Of a stretch of 64,000 bases of DNA, positions 17,267-25,992 are shown in pieces. Both the position numbers and the translations under genes were made by a program. Source of the stretch: UBA2357 sp041916775 (GTDB lineage: Bacteria; Pseudomonadota; Gammaproteobacteria; Burkholderiales; Rhodocyclaceae); NCBI GenBank assembly GCA_041916775.1, contig JAYRYZ010000015.1:1-64000 (forward strand). Direction: 5' to 3'. Within the stretch, counting starts at the first letter, position 1, and each line of letters opens with the position of its first letter. Below the pieces are notes generated by a model. It had not been told where the DNA came from. It did no database searches and was given only the letters and a program-made list of their open reading frames with translations.

Positions 17267-18157
17267 TCAGCCGGGGAAGACCCCGGTGGAGAGGTAGCGG
17301 TCGCCACGGTCGCAGACGATGGAGACGATGACCGCATCCTCGACCTCGCTGGCGATGCGCAGCGCAACATGCATCGATCCGCCGGAGGAGATGCCGGCGA
17401 AGATGCCTTCCTCGCGTGCGAGCCGCCGCGTCATCGCCTCGGCGTCGGCCTGGCTCACATACTCGAGCCGATCGACCCGGCTGTGGTCGTAGATCCTGGG
17501 CAGATATGCCTCCGGCCATTTGCGAATACCCGGGATCTGCGAGCCCTCCTCGGGCTGGCAGCCGATGATCTGGATGGCGGGGTTGCGCGACTTGAGATAG
17601 CTGGACACGCCCATGATGGTGCCGGTCGTACCCATGCTGCTGACGAAATGGGTGATGCGCCCGCCTGTCTGCTCCCACAGCTCCGGCCCCGTGCCGATGA
17701 GATGCGCACGCGGGTTGTCGGGGTTGGCGAACTGGTCGAGGATGACACCCTTGCCATCGTCGCGCATGCGCTCGGCGACATCGCGCGCCATCTCCATGCC
17801 GCCCTCGCGCGCAGTGAGCACGAGCTCCGCGCCGAATGCGCGCATCGTCTGGCGGCGCTCCACACTCTGGTTCTCCGGCATCACCAGAATCATGCCGTAG
17901 CCGCGCATCGCGGCTGCCATCGCGAGCGCGATACCGGTGTTGCCGCTGGTGGCCTCGATCAGCGTGTCACCCGGCTTGATGTCGCCACGCACCTCGGCCT
18001 GCATGATCATCGACAACGCCGGCCTGTCCTTCACCGACCCGGCCGGGTTGTTGCCCTCCAGCTTGCCGAGGATGACATTGTTACGCCCTGCCTGGATGCG
18101 CTTCATCCGCACCAGCGGTGTGTTGCCTACGTAGTCCTCGAGAGTCTTGAATTCCAT
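17267..18157 (-). CDS. cysM: Cysteine synthase B
   Basis: The product is 296 residues from the ATG giving MEFKTLEDYVGNTPLVRM. CysM features include the PLP motif GSVKDRPAL, the TSGNTGIALAMAAAMRGY loop and the short C-terminus without the CysK extension. CysM can use thiosulfate as well as sulfide in enteric bacteria. That is notable beside a thiosulfate-oxidising gene set, though no direct link is shown. It heads the cysM-ydbH-ynbE-ydbL run. Confidence 0.93.
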   Translation of the reverse strand: MEFKTLEDYVGNTPLVRMKRIQAGRNNVILGKLEGNNPAGSVKDRPALSMIMQAEVRGDIKPGDTLIEATSGNTGIALAMAAAMRGYGMILVMPENQSVERRQTMRAFGAELVLTAREGGMEMARDVAERMRDDGKGVILDQFANPDNPRAHLIGTGPELWEQTGGRITHFVSSMGTTGTIMGVSSYLKSRNPAIQIIGCQPEEGSQIPGIRKWPEAYLPRIYDHSRVDRLEYVSQADAEAMTRRLAREEGIFAGISSGGSMHVALRIASEVEDAVIVSIVCDRGDRYLSTGVFPG

Positions 18158-18277
18158 GGTTTTACCGCCAGCGCAGAATGTTGGCCCGAGTGTAAGCGCC
18201 GGCACACATCAGGGAGAAGCACCCTGTGGGAATAAACTAAGAACGCGCGCACGGATAAGCGCGCAGACGGGGCATGC

Positions 18278-19453
18278 TCAAGGCTCGAGGTCGAACTCCT
18301 CGGTACGCCGCGGCGGATAGGTTTCCCAACCGCCACAGGCCGGACAGCGCCACTGGAACTGGCGCGCCTTGAAACCACAGCCGGTACAGCGATAGCGCGC
18401 CACCCGCCTGGTGTGGGCGTGGATCAGTTGCTTCACCAACTCGACGTCGGCCCGCTGCTCCTGTGGCACATTGAGATTTGCAGCCTCGAGAAGCTTTTCC
18501 AGCCCGAGCAGGGTCGGGTTGCGCTTGAGCTCGTCCTTCACGAGCAGATAGGCGGCCTGCGGGCCCTGTGCCTCCAGCACCCAGCGGAACACCTGATCGA
18601 GGAGATCCAGCGACGGGTGTTTCTCCTGCCAGGCGCGAAGCAGCGTGCGTCCCTGGTCACGACGGCCCGCGCGGGTGAATGCGTCCATCAGGCGTTCCGC
18701 AACCAGCGCAAGATAGCCCGGGTCCTGATTCTCGACCCGCTTCCACGCTTCGATCGCCGCTTCGTCGTCACCTCGGGCCACATGCAGATCACCCATCAGC
18801 ACGCTCGCGCGCACGCAGCGCCGGTTGATCGCGAGCGCTTCGTCGATATGCCTGCTGGCATCTTCCAGTCCGGAATTCGCGAGCGCAGCGGCGGCAAGCT
18901 CGCAGTGGAAATTCGCGACTTCGGTACGCCAATGCACGCTCTGGTTGTCCGGCAATGCCTTGGCGATCTCGATCGCCTTGGCCCAGTCCTTCTCCTGTTG
19001 ATAGATTTCAAGCAGGTAGCGTGTCGCAGCCTCGTCGCGCACTGAGCCGCGCAGGCGGACGAACACCGCCTCGGCGCGGTCGAGCAGGCCGGCCTTCAGA
19101 TAGTCTTCGCCAAGTGCGGCCAGCGCTTCTAGGCGCTGCTCGTCATTGAGGTCTTCGCGATCGACCAGATTCTGGTGCAGGCGGATTGCGCGTTCGGTCT
19201 CCCCGCGCCGACGGAACAGGCTGCCGAGCGCGAAATGCAGCTCGATGGTCTGCGGATCGATGCGTACCGCCTCTGTGAAGGCATCGATCGCCTTGTCGGG
19301 CTGCTCGTTGAGCAGGAAATTCAGACCGCTCAGATAGGAACGCGGCAGGCTGCGCGACTCACGCACCACCTGGCGGATGTCGATGCGTGCCGCGATCCAA
19401 CCCAGCGCGAAGAAGAGTGGCAGTGCAAGCAGCCACCAGAACTCGATTTCCAT
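18278..19453 (-). CDS. lapB: LPS assembly protein LapB (YciM)
   Basis: The product is 391 residues: an N-terminal membrane anchor (FWWLLALPLFFALGWIAARID), a stretch of TPR repeats (about 40-340), and a C-terminal rubredoxin-like zinc knuckle with two CxxC pairs (CTGCGFKARQFQWRCPACGG). LapB hands LpxC to FtsH for degradation and so limits LPS synthesis. It follows lapA by 3 nt, the conserved pair. Confidence 0.95.
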   Translation of the reverse strand: MEIEFWWLLALPLFFALGWIAARIDIRQVVRESRSLPRSYLSGLNFLLNEQPDKAIDAFTEAVRIDPQTIELHFALGSLFRRRGETERAIRLHQNLVDREDLNDEQRLEALAALGEDYLKAGLLDRAEAVFVRLRGSVRDEAATRYLLEIYQQEKDWAKAIEIAKALPDNQSVHWRTEVANFHCELAAAALANSGLEDASRHIDEALAINRRCVRASVLMGDLHVARGDDEAAIEAWKRVENQDPGYLALVAERLMDAFTRAGRRDQGRTLLRAWQEKHPSLDLLDQVFRWVLEAQGPQAAYLLVKDELKRNPTLLGLEKLLEAANLNVPQEQRADVELVKQLIHAHTRRVARYRCTGCGFKARQFQWRCPACGGWETYPPRRTEEFDLEP

Positions 19454-19456
19454 GGA

Positions 19457-19714
19457 TCAGGAGACTCGCGACAGGTCCCGCTTGAGGCGACCGATCTCTC
19501 TCCGCTTGCGCAACAGCGAGGCGAAGGTGGATGTCACCCCAAGCACCGCACCGGCAGCGAACGCGGCGAGAATGACGAATACGAGCGGTAGCTGCCACTC
19601 GGCATTGAAGAAGAACTTGAGGGTCACGAGTTGATCGTTCTTCACCGCGAAACCGAACAGCAGGAAGAACAGGACTAGGCGAAAAGCCCACATCAGGATG
19701 CGCATGGGATTCAT
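19457..19714 (-). CDS. lapA: LapA-family membrane protein (DUF1049)
   Basis: The product is 85 residues with two transmembrane segments (LVLFFLLFGFAVKN and PLVFVILAAFAAGAVLGV) and a basic coiled C-terminus, as in LapA. LapA binds LapB. The ATG at 19,714 lies near GGAG; an ATG three codons later is possible. A terminator separates it from ihfB, so lapAB probably has its own promoter. Confidence 0.88.
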   Translation of the reverse strand: MNPMRILMWAFRLVLFFLLFGFAVKNDQLVTLKFFFNAEWQLPLVFVILAAFAAGAVLGVTSTFASLLRKRREIGRLKRDLSRVS

Positions 19715-19744
19715 CAACTCCGGATGGTCGAAACTGGCAGATAC

Positions 19745-19772
19745 CAAAAAGAAAGGCGGCTTTCGCCGCCTT
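19745..19772 (-). terminator. Intrinsic terminator after ihfB
   Basis: On the minus strand a stem AAGGCGGC/GCCGCCTT with a GAAA tetraloop is followed by TTCTTTTT. It lies between the ihfB stop and the lapA start. Confidence 0.88.
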
Positions 19773-19807
19773 CCACAGATCAAATCACTAACCCGATCGC
19801 CGCGCGG

Positions 19808-20092
19808 TCACTCAATGATATCAACTCGCTCGCGCAATTCCTTGCCGGCCTTGAAATGCGGCACATATTTTTCAGGAACATGAACCTGCTCGCCCGACTT
19901 GGGGTTCCGGCCAACACGCGGCGGCCGGTAATTCAAAGCAAAGCTGCCAAACCCGCGAATTTCGATGCGATCTCCGCGCGCCAGCGCGTCGGACATCGCA
20001 TCGAGGATCATCTTGACCGCGCAATCGGCATCTTTGGCGACCAGCTGGGGAAAACGCGCCGCCAGCTTCGCAATCAATTCCGATTTGGTCAT
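19808..20092 (-). CDS. ihfB: Integration host factor subunit beta
   Basis: The product is 94 residues, matching IHF-beta (MTKSELIAKLAARFPQL, IEIRGFGSFALNYRPPRVGR, VHVPEKYVPHFKAGKELRER). It pairs with IhfA encoded at 687-1,007. It follows rpsA by 11 nt, the usual rpsA-ihfB order. Confidence 0.97.
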   Translation of the reverse strand: MTKSELIAKLAARFPQLVAKDADCAVKMILDAMSDALARGDRIEIRGFGSFALNYRPPRVGRNPKSGEQVHVPEKYVPHFKAGKELRERVDIIE

Positions 20093-20103
20093 GACGAATC
20101 AGG

Positions 20104-21813
20104 TTACTGCTTTTGCTCGTTCAGCTTGGCCTTGAGCAGCGCACCCAGATTGGTGGTACCGCTGGATGCCGCGCTGTCGGACGCCAGCTTGTTCATCGCT
20201 TCGTTCTGCTCGGCCTGATCCTTGGCACGGATGGACAGGCTGATCGAACGGGTCTTGCGATCGACGTTGATGATCATGGTTTCGACTTCGTCGCCCACCT
20301 TGAGCACCGTGGTCAGATCGTCGACGCGATGCGGCGCCGCTTCCGAGGCACGCAGGTACCCTTCGACATCTTCGTTCAGCGCGATCACTGCACCACGGGC
20401 ATCGACCGTCTTCACCGTGCCGGACACGAGGCTGTTCTTCTCGTGAGTGGCGATGAAGTTGGTGAAGGGGTCCCCATCGAGCTGCTTGACGCCCAGCGAG
20501 ATACGCTCGCGCTCGACGTCGATCGCCAGCACCACGGCCTCGACCTCGTCACCCTTCTTGAAGCGGCGCACGGCTTCCTCGCCGTTGTCGCTCCAGGAAA
20601 GATCGGACAGATGCACCAGACCGTCGATGCCGCCTTCCAGGCCGATGAACACGCCGAAATCGGTGATCGACTTGATCTGGCCACGGACCTTGTCGCCCTT
20701 CTTGTGGTTCTCGGCGAAATCGTCCCACGGGTTGGACATGCACTGCTTCATGCCCAGTGAGATACGGCGGCGGTCTTCGTCGATCTCGAGGATCATGACT
20801 TCGACTTCGTCGCCCAGCTGCACGACCTTGGACGGGTGGATGTTCTTGTTGGTCCAGTCCATCTCGGAAACGTGCACCAGGCCTTCGATACCCTGCTCGA
20901 CCTCGACGAAGGCGCCGTAGTCGGTGATGTTGGTGACGTTGCCGAACAGACGGGTACCCTGCGGATAGCGGCGGGCGATGCCGACCCACGGATCTTCGCC
21001 GAGCTGCTTCAGGCCGAGCGAGACACGCTGGCGCTCCTGGTCGAACTTGAGCACCTTGGCTTCGATCTCGTCACCGACATTGAGCACTTCCGACGGATGA
21101 CGCACGCGACGCCAGGCCAGATCGGTGATGTGCAGCAGGCCGTCGATGCCACCGAGGTCCACGAACGCGCCGTAGTCGGTGATGTTCTTGACCACGCCCT
21201 TGACGACGATGCCTTCCTTGAGGTTCTCGAGCAGCTTCTCGCGCTCTTCACCCATGGTCTCCTCGAGCACGGCGCGGCGCGAAACGACCACGTTGTTGCG
21301 CTTGCGGTCGAGCTTGATGACCTTGAATTCGAATTCCTTGCCTTCGTACGGCGTGGTGTCCTTGACCGGACGCATGTCGACCAGCGAGCCCGGCAGGAAC
21401 GCGCGGATGCTGTTGGTCATGACGGTCAGACCACCCTTGACGCGGCCGGAGACCACGCCCTTGACCAGGATGCCTTCGTTGAGGGCCTTTTCCAGATCGT
21501 TCCATGCGGAGATGCGCTTGGCCTTCTCGCGCGACAGGATGGTGTCGCCGAAGCCGTTTTCCAGCGCGTCGATCGCGACATGGATGAAATCACCGACTTC
21601 GACCTCGAGCTCGCCGCGATCGTTGCGGAATTCCTCGATCGGCACGTAGCTTTCGGACTTCAGCCCAGCATTCACGACCACGAAGTTGTGATCGATGCTG
21701 ACGACTTCAGCGGTGATGACCTCACCGGAACGCATTTCCTGCAGTGCGAGGCTTTCCTCGAACAGTGCGGCGAAGCTTTCCATGGAGGCGGGTGCGGTGG
21801 TGGCAGTTGTCAT
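20104..21813 (-). CDS. rpsA: 30S ribosomal protein S1
   Basis: The product is 569 residues with six successive S1 (OB-fold) repeats, each with a GxV..I.DYGAFV-type or related core. The start at the ATG giving MTTATTAPASMESFAALFEE matches betaproteobacterial S1; an ATG ten codons further in is a weaker alternative. S1 brings mRNA to the 30S subunit and is autoregulated in E. coli. It follows the aroA-cmk fusion. Confidence 0.97.
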   Translation of the reverse strand: MTTATTAPASMESFAALFEESLALQEMRSGEVITAEVVSIDHNFVVVNAGLKSESYVPIEEFRNDRGELEVEVGDFIHVAIDALENGFGDTILSREKAKRISAWNDLEKALNEGILVKGVVSGRVKGGLTVMTNSIRAFLPGSLVDMRPVKDTTPYEGKEFEFKVIKLDRKRNNVVVSRRAVLEETMGEEREKLLENLKEGIVVKGVVKNITDYGAFVDLGGIDGLLHITDLAWRRVRHPSEVLNVGDEIEAKVLKFDQERQRVSLGLKQLGEDPWVGIARRYPQGTRLFGNVTNITDYGAFVEVEQGIEGLVHVSEMDWTNKNIHPSKVVQLGDEVEVMILEIDEDRRRISLGMKQCMSNPWDDFAENHKKGDKVRGQIKSITDFGVFIGLEGGIDGLVHLSDLSWSDNGEEAVRRFKKGDEVEAVVLAIDVERERISLGVKQLDGDPFTNFIATHEKNSLVSGTVKTVDARGAVIALNEDVEGYLRASEAAPHRVDDLTTVLKVGDEVETMIINVDRKTRSISLSIRAKDQAEQNEAMNKLASDSAASSGTTNLGALLKAKLNEQKQ

Positions 21814-21917
21814 AAAAGTGGAAATTCCAAATACCGCCTGGCGGCGGCAACCAGTCGTTGAGTGAGTGAAACCGGGGTACGTGGCCGCCCCCGGCACCAG
21901 ATTTGCGTACGCTCGGT

Positions 21918-23852
21918 TCAGGAACGCACTGCTTTCAGCACGAATGCGACGGCCTCGTCGATGGACATTTCGGTCGTATCGAGCAGCAGCGCATCCGGCA
22001 ATTGCTTCAGAGGGGCAACGGGACGGGAGGCATCGCGCAGATCCCTCTCTTCAAGGTCCTTCAGAAGACTTTGCATGTTAGCAGCGATTCCTTTATCCAT
22101 CAACTGCTTAACCCGGCGTTCAGCGCGGGCCCTGGCGCTGGCCGTGAGAAAGATCTTGAGTCCGGCATCCGGGAACACCACCGAGCCCATGTCACGGCCG
22201 TCCGCAACCAGCCCCGGTGCGCAGCGAAAGTCGCGCTGGCGGTCGAGCAGCGCGGCGCGCACCCCCGCGAGCGTGGCGACTTTGGACGCGCCCGCGCCGC
22301 AATCCTCTTCGCGGATCGCATCGCCCACGTCATCCTCACCGAGCCAGATCCGCCCATCGGCGAAGCGTGCCGGCAGGTGGGCGGCAATCTCCACCAGCCG
22401 CGCCTCGTCGTCGAAGGCCACGCCGGCACGCATCGCCGCCAGCGCCACCAGCCGGTACATCGCGCCGCTGTCGAGGAAGGCATAGCCGAGTTCGCGCGCC
22501 ACCCGCGCCGCGACCGTGCCCTTGCCCGAGGCAGAGGGGCCGTCGATCGCGATCACCGGCACCGGCCGGGCGACCTCTGCAAAAGCCTGAAAGTATGTCG
22601 GAAAGGTCTTGTTGACACACTTCGGGTCGTTGATACGCACCCGGCATCCACCCAGACTCACGAGCGAGAAGCACATCGCGACGCGGTGGTCGTCGTAGGT
22701 GTCGATCGCCGCGGGCTGCAACTGCGCGGGCGGCGTGACCACGATGTAGTCGCCCCCCTCCTCCACCGCCGCGCCCACCTTGCGCAGCTCCGCCGCCATC
22801 GCCGCGATGCGGTCGGTCTCCTTGACCCGCCAGCTCGCGATGTTGCGCAGCCGGCAGGGACCGTCCGCGAACAGCGCCGCCACCGCGAGCGTCATCGCGG
22901 CATCGGGAATGTGATTGAGATCGAGGTCGAAGGCCTTCAGCCGCCCATCGGCCGGTGCACGCGCTTCCACCCAGTTGTCGCCCATCGTGATCTCGGCACC
23001 GAGTTGTGCGAGCGCCTCGGCGAAGCGGATGTCGCCCTGGATGCTGTCGCGCCCCACCCCCTCGACGCGCACCGGCCCACCGCCGATCGCGCCTGCGGCA
23101 AGGAAATACGATGCTGACGATGCGTCACCCTCGACGTACAGCACGCCCGGGCTGCGGTAGCGCACGCCGCCCGGCACGATGAAGCGCTGCCAGCCGTCAC
23201 GCGTGACCACCACGCCGAAGCGCGCCATCAGGTCGAGCGTGATCGCGATGTAGGGTTTGGAGATCAGCTCGCCGACCACCTCGATGGTGGTCTCGACGCC
23301 GGTGAGCGGCAAAGCCATCAGCAAGGCAGTGAGGAACTGGCTGGACACATCGCCGCGCACCCGCAGCACGCCGCCCGGCGCAATCGTCGCGGGCAGGATG
23401 TGCAACGGCGGATAGCCTTCATTGCCCAGATAGCGCACTTCGGCCCCGAGCTGGCGCAAGCCGTCGACGAGGTCGCCGATCGGGCGTTCGTGCATGCGCG
23501 GCACACCGCTCAGCCGGTACTCACCGCCCGACAGCGCAAGCGCCGCGGTGAGCGGACGGAACGCGGTGCCGGCGTTCCCGAGGAAGAGATCGCCCGACTT
23601 GACCGGAAACGGCCCGCCCACGCCGACCACGCTGTAGTCGTCGCTGCCCTCGCGTCGCGTCCAACGCACGCCGAGCGCGCTCAGCGCCTCGAGCATGCGC
23701 TCGACGTCGTCGGAGGCGAGGAGATCGCGGATCTCGGTCGTGCCTTCCGCGAGCGCCGCGAGCAGCAGGCTGCGGTTGGAGATGCTCTTCGAGCCGGGCA
23801 GACGCACCCGCCCGCTTGCCGACAGCATCGGCGGGAGATCGAGAAATTCCAT
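21918..23852 (-). CDS. aroA-cmk: Fused EPSP synthase and cytidylate kinase
   Basis: One 644-residue frame carries two enzymes. Residues about 1-425 are EPSP synthase (AroA): PGSKSISNR, LFLGNAGTAFRPL, and the catalytic region DLNHIPDAAMTLA. It joins shikimate-3-phosphate and PEP. Residues about 430-640 are cytidylate kinase (Cmk): P-loop IAIDGPSASGKGTVA and DGRDMGSVVFPDA; it phosphorylates CMP and dCMP. The linker is only a few residues. An AAGGA site is 8 nt before the chosen ATG at 23,852. The usual separate cmk gene before rpsA is absent because it is contained here. Confidence 0.95.
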   Translation of the reverse strand: MEFLDLPPMLSASGRVRLPGSKSISNRSLLLAALAEGTTEIRDLLASDDVERMLEALSALGVRWTRREGSDDYSVVGVGGPFPVKSGDLFLGNAGTAFRPLTAALALSGGEYRLSGVPRMHERPIGDLVDGLRQLGAEVRYLGNEGYPPLHILPATIAPGGVLRVRGDVSSQFLTALLMALPLTGVETTIEVVGELISKPYIAITLDLMARFGVVVTRDGWQRFIVPGGVRYRSPGVLYVEGDASSASYFLAAGAIGGGPVRVEGVGRDSIQGDIRFAEALAQLGAEITMGDNWVEARAPADGRLKAFDLDLNHIPDAAMTLAVAALFADGPCRLRNIASWRVKETDRIAAMAAELRKVGAAVEEGGDYIVVTPPAQLQPAAIDTYDDHRVAMCFSLVSLGGCRVRINDPKCVNKTFPTYFQAFAEVARPVPVIAIDGPSASGKGTVAARVARELGYAFLDSGAMYRLVALAAMRAGVAFDDEARLVEIAAHLPARFADGRIWLGEDDVGDAIREEDCGAGASKVATLAGVRAALLDRQRDFRCAPGLVADGRDMGSVVFPDAGLKIFLTASARARAERRVKQLMDKGIAANMQSLLKDLEERDLRDASRPVAPLKQLPDALLLDTTEMSIDEAVAFVLKAVRS

Positions 23853-23873
23853 GCTCATGTTCCTTGTCGTGCC

Positions 23874-24782
23874 TCAGGCCGGTTCCGAACCGACATTCGC
23901 CGCGCCGCCCGCGAGATAGCGCTCCGCCCAGGCATTGCGCGCCTTGCGCGCCTCGTCGAAATGCTGCTCCAGCCGCTCGCCGTCGCCGGACAGCAGCAGC
24001 GCGCGCAGGTAGGCGAGTTCTGCCAGGTACTGGTCGAGCTCGCCCAGCAGCGCCTGTCGGTTGGCGATGCAGATGTCCCGCCACATCTCGGGGTGGCTGC
24101 CGGCGATGCGGGTGAAGTCGCGAAAGCCGCTCGCCGCAAAACCGAAGAGCTGCTCCGCGTTGGCACGTCCTGCGAGATCGTGCACCAGCCCGAAGGCGAG
24201 GAGATGCGGCAGGTGGCTGACCGCGGCGAACACCCGGTCGTGATCCTGCGGCGGCATCTCGTGGATCACCGCGCCGCAAGCCTCCCACACCTCGCGCACA
24301 CGCAGCACCGCGGAGGGAGCGTTCTCGGGCAGCGGGGTCAGCACCACCTTCTTGCCGTCGAAGAGGCTTGCGAAGGCCGCATCCACGCCGCTCTTCTCGG
24401 CGCCCGCGATCGGGTGCGCCGGCACCACGTTCGCAAGCTGCAGGTCGAGGTGGCGGTAGATGGCTTCCATCACGTCGCGCTTGGTGCTGCCCGCGTCGGT
24501 GACCAGCGTGTGCGGCTGAAGATGCGGTGCCATCGCGCCGAGGATGACGTCCATCTGCCCCACCGGCGGCGCCAGCAGCACGAAGTCGGCGCCATCGAGC
24601 GCCTCGGCCCAATCCGCCGCCGCGCTGTCGATGACGCCGAGCTCCACTGCCCGCTGCATGGACTGCGCGCTACGCCCGACACCGACGATGTGCCGCGCGA
24701 TACCCGCTCGCCGTGCGGCCAGCGCAAACGAGCCGCCGATCAAACCCACGCCGCAGACGACGAGCTTGTTGATGTTGTTCAT
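23874..24782 (-). CDS. tyrA: Prephenate dehydrogenase
   Basis: The product is 302 residues. The N-terminal Rossmann motif is VVCGVGLIGGSFALAARRAG, followed by the family motifs VTDAGSTKRDVM and HPIAGAEKSGVDAA. It oxidises prephenate toward tyrosine with NAD(P)+. It is a stand-alone dehydrogenase with no chorismate mutase domain; that activity is fused to PheA. It sits 21 nt before aroA-cmk. Confidence 0.94.
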   Translation of the reverse strand: MNNINKLVVCGVGLIGGSFALAARRAGIARHIVGVGRSAQSMQRAVELGVIDSAAADWAEALDGADFVLLAPPVGQMDVILGAMAPHLQPHTLVTDAGSTKRDVMEAIYRHLDLQLANVVPAHPIAGAEKSGVDAAFASLFDGKKVVLTPLPENAPSAVLRVREVWEACGAVIHEMPPQDHDRVFAAVSHLPHLLAFGLVHDLAGRANAEQLFGFAASGFRDFTRIAGSHPEMWRDICIANRQALLGELDQYLAELAYLRALLLSGDGERLEQHFDEARKARNAWAERYLAGGAANVGSEPA

Positions 24783-24830
24783 GCGCCCATCTCTCCGATC
24801 GAGCCGCGCATGCCGAGGCATGCGATCTTG

Positions 24831-25946
24831 TCAGCCATTCGCGCCGGCCTCGTCGAGCACCTGATTGAGCGCCGCGATGAAACGCGCGTTCTCCTCCGGC
24901 AATCCGATCGAAACCCGCAGCCACTCGGGCATGCCGTAACCCGCAATCGGCCGCACGATGACGCCGCGCCTGAGCAGCGCCGCATTCACCGCCGCCGCGT
25001 CTCCGACGCGGAAGGTGACGAAGTTGCCGGACGAGGGGATCCACGGCAAGGACCGCGCTGCGAGCGCATCGGTGATCTGCTTCATGCCGCGGCGGTTGAT
25101 GTCGGCACTGCGCTCGAGGAACTCGACATCGTCGAGTGCGGCGCGTGCGGCGGCGAGCGCCACGCTGCTCACGTTGAACGGCTGGCGCACGCGGTTCATG
25201 AGGTCGATCACGTCCGGGTGACCGACGCCATAGCCTACGCGCAGCCCGGCAAGCCCGTACGCCTTGGAGAAGGTGCGCGAGACCAGCAGGTTCGGAAAGC
25301 GCGCCACCCATGAGATGCTGTCGTAGCGCTGCTCGGGCGCGAGGTACTCGGTATAGGCCTCGTCCAGCACCACCAGCACGCGCGGCGATACGCGCGCGAG
25401 GAAGGCCTCGATGTCGGCGCCATTCAGGAAGGTGCCGGTGGGGTTGTTGGGGTTGGCGATGAACACGATCCGGGTGTCGGGCTCGATCGCCGCGGCCATC
25501 GCGTCGAGGTCGTGACCGAACTCAAGCGCCGGCACCTCGATCGGGCGTGCGCCGGCGGCGTGCGTCGCGAGCGGATACACCGCGAACGCATAGCGCGAGA
25601 ACACCGCCGAGCGCCCCGCCCCGAGAAAGGCACGGGCGGCGAGCTCCAGCACATCGTTGGAGCCGTTGCCGAGCACGATCTGCGCCATGTCCACCCCGAG
25701 CCGCTCCGCCAGCGCACTCTTGAGCTGGAAACCGTTGCCGTCCGGATAGCGCTCGATGCCGCTCATCGCCTGGATGGCGGCCTCGCGCGCGCGCGCGCTC
25801 ATGCCCAGCGGGTTCTCGTTCGAGGCGAGCTTGACGATGGTCGCCTCGAGCAGGCCCATCTCACGCGCCAGCTCGCCAATCGGCTTGCCCGGCTGATAGG
25901 GCGAAATGGAACGGACATACTCCGGCGATTCGTTGACAACGCTCAT
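24831..25946 (-). CDS. hisC: Histidinol-phosphate/aromatic aminotransferase
   Basis: The product is 371 residues, a PLP fold-type I aminotransferase. Visible motifs include KLASNENPLGMS, VLGNGSNDVLELAARAF, the substrate loop NPNNPTGTF and the PLP-lysine region SRTFSKAYGLAGLRVGYG. The second ATG is chosen because GAGGAG lies 6 nt before it. Its place between pheA and tyrA suggests the last transamination of phenylalanine and tyrosine synthesis rather than, or besides, histidine synthesis. Confidence 0.92.
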   Translation of the reverse strand: MSVVNESPEYVRSISPYQPGKPIGELAREMGLLEATIVKLASNENPLGMSARAREAAIQAMSGIERYPDGNGFQLKSALAERLGVDMAQIVLGNGSNDVLELAARAFLGAGRSAVFSRYAFAVYPLATHAAGARPIEVPALEFGHDLDAMAAAIEPDTRIVFIANPNNPTGTFLNGADIEAFLARVSPRVLVVLDEAYTEYLAPEQRYDSISWVARFPNLLVSRTFSKAYGLAGLRVGYGVGHPDVIDLMNRVRQPFNVSSVALAAARAALDDVEFLERSADINRRGMKQITDALAARSLPWIPSSGNFVTFRVGDAAAVNAALLRRGVIVRPIAGYGMPEWLRVSIGLPEENARFIAALNQVLDEAGANG

Positions 25947-25992
25947 GATCATCTCCTCGTTATGCTTGTTGTCGGCCCTGCCCGCGCTGCGC

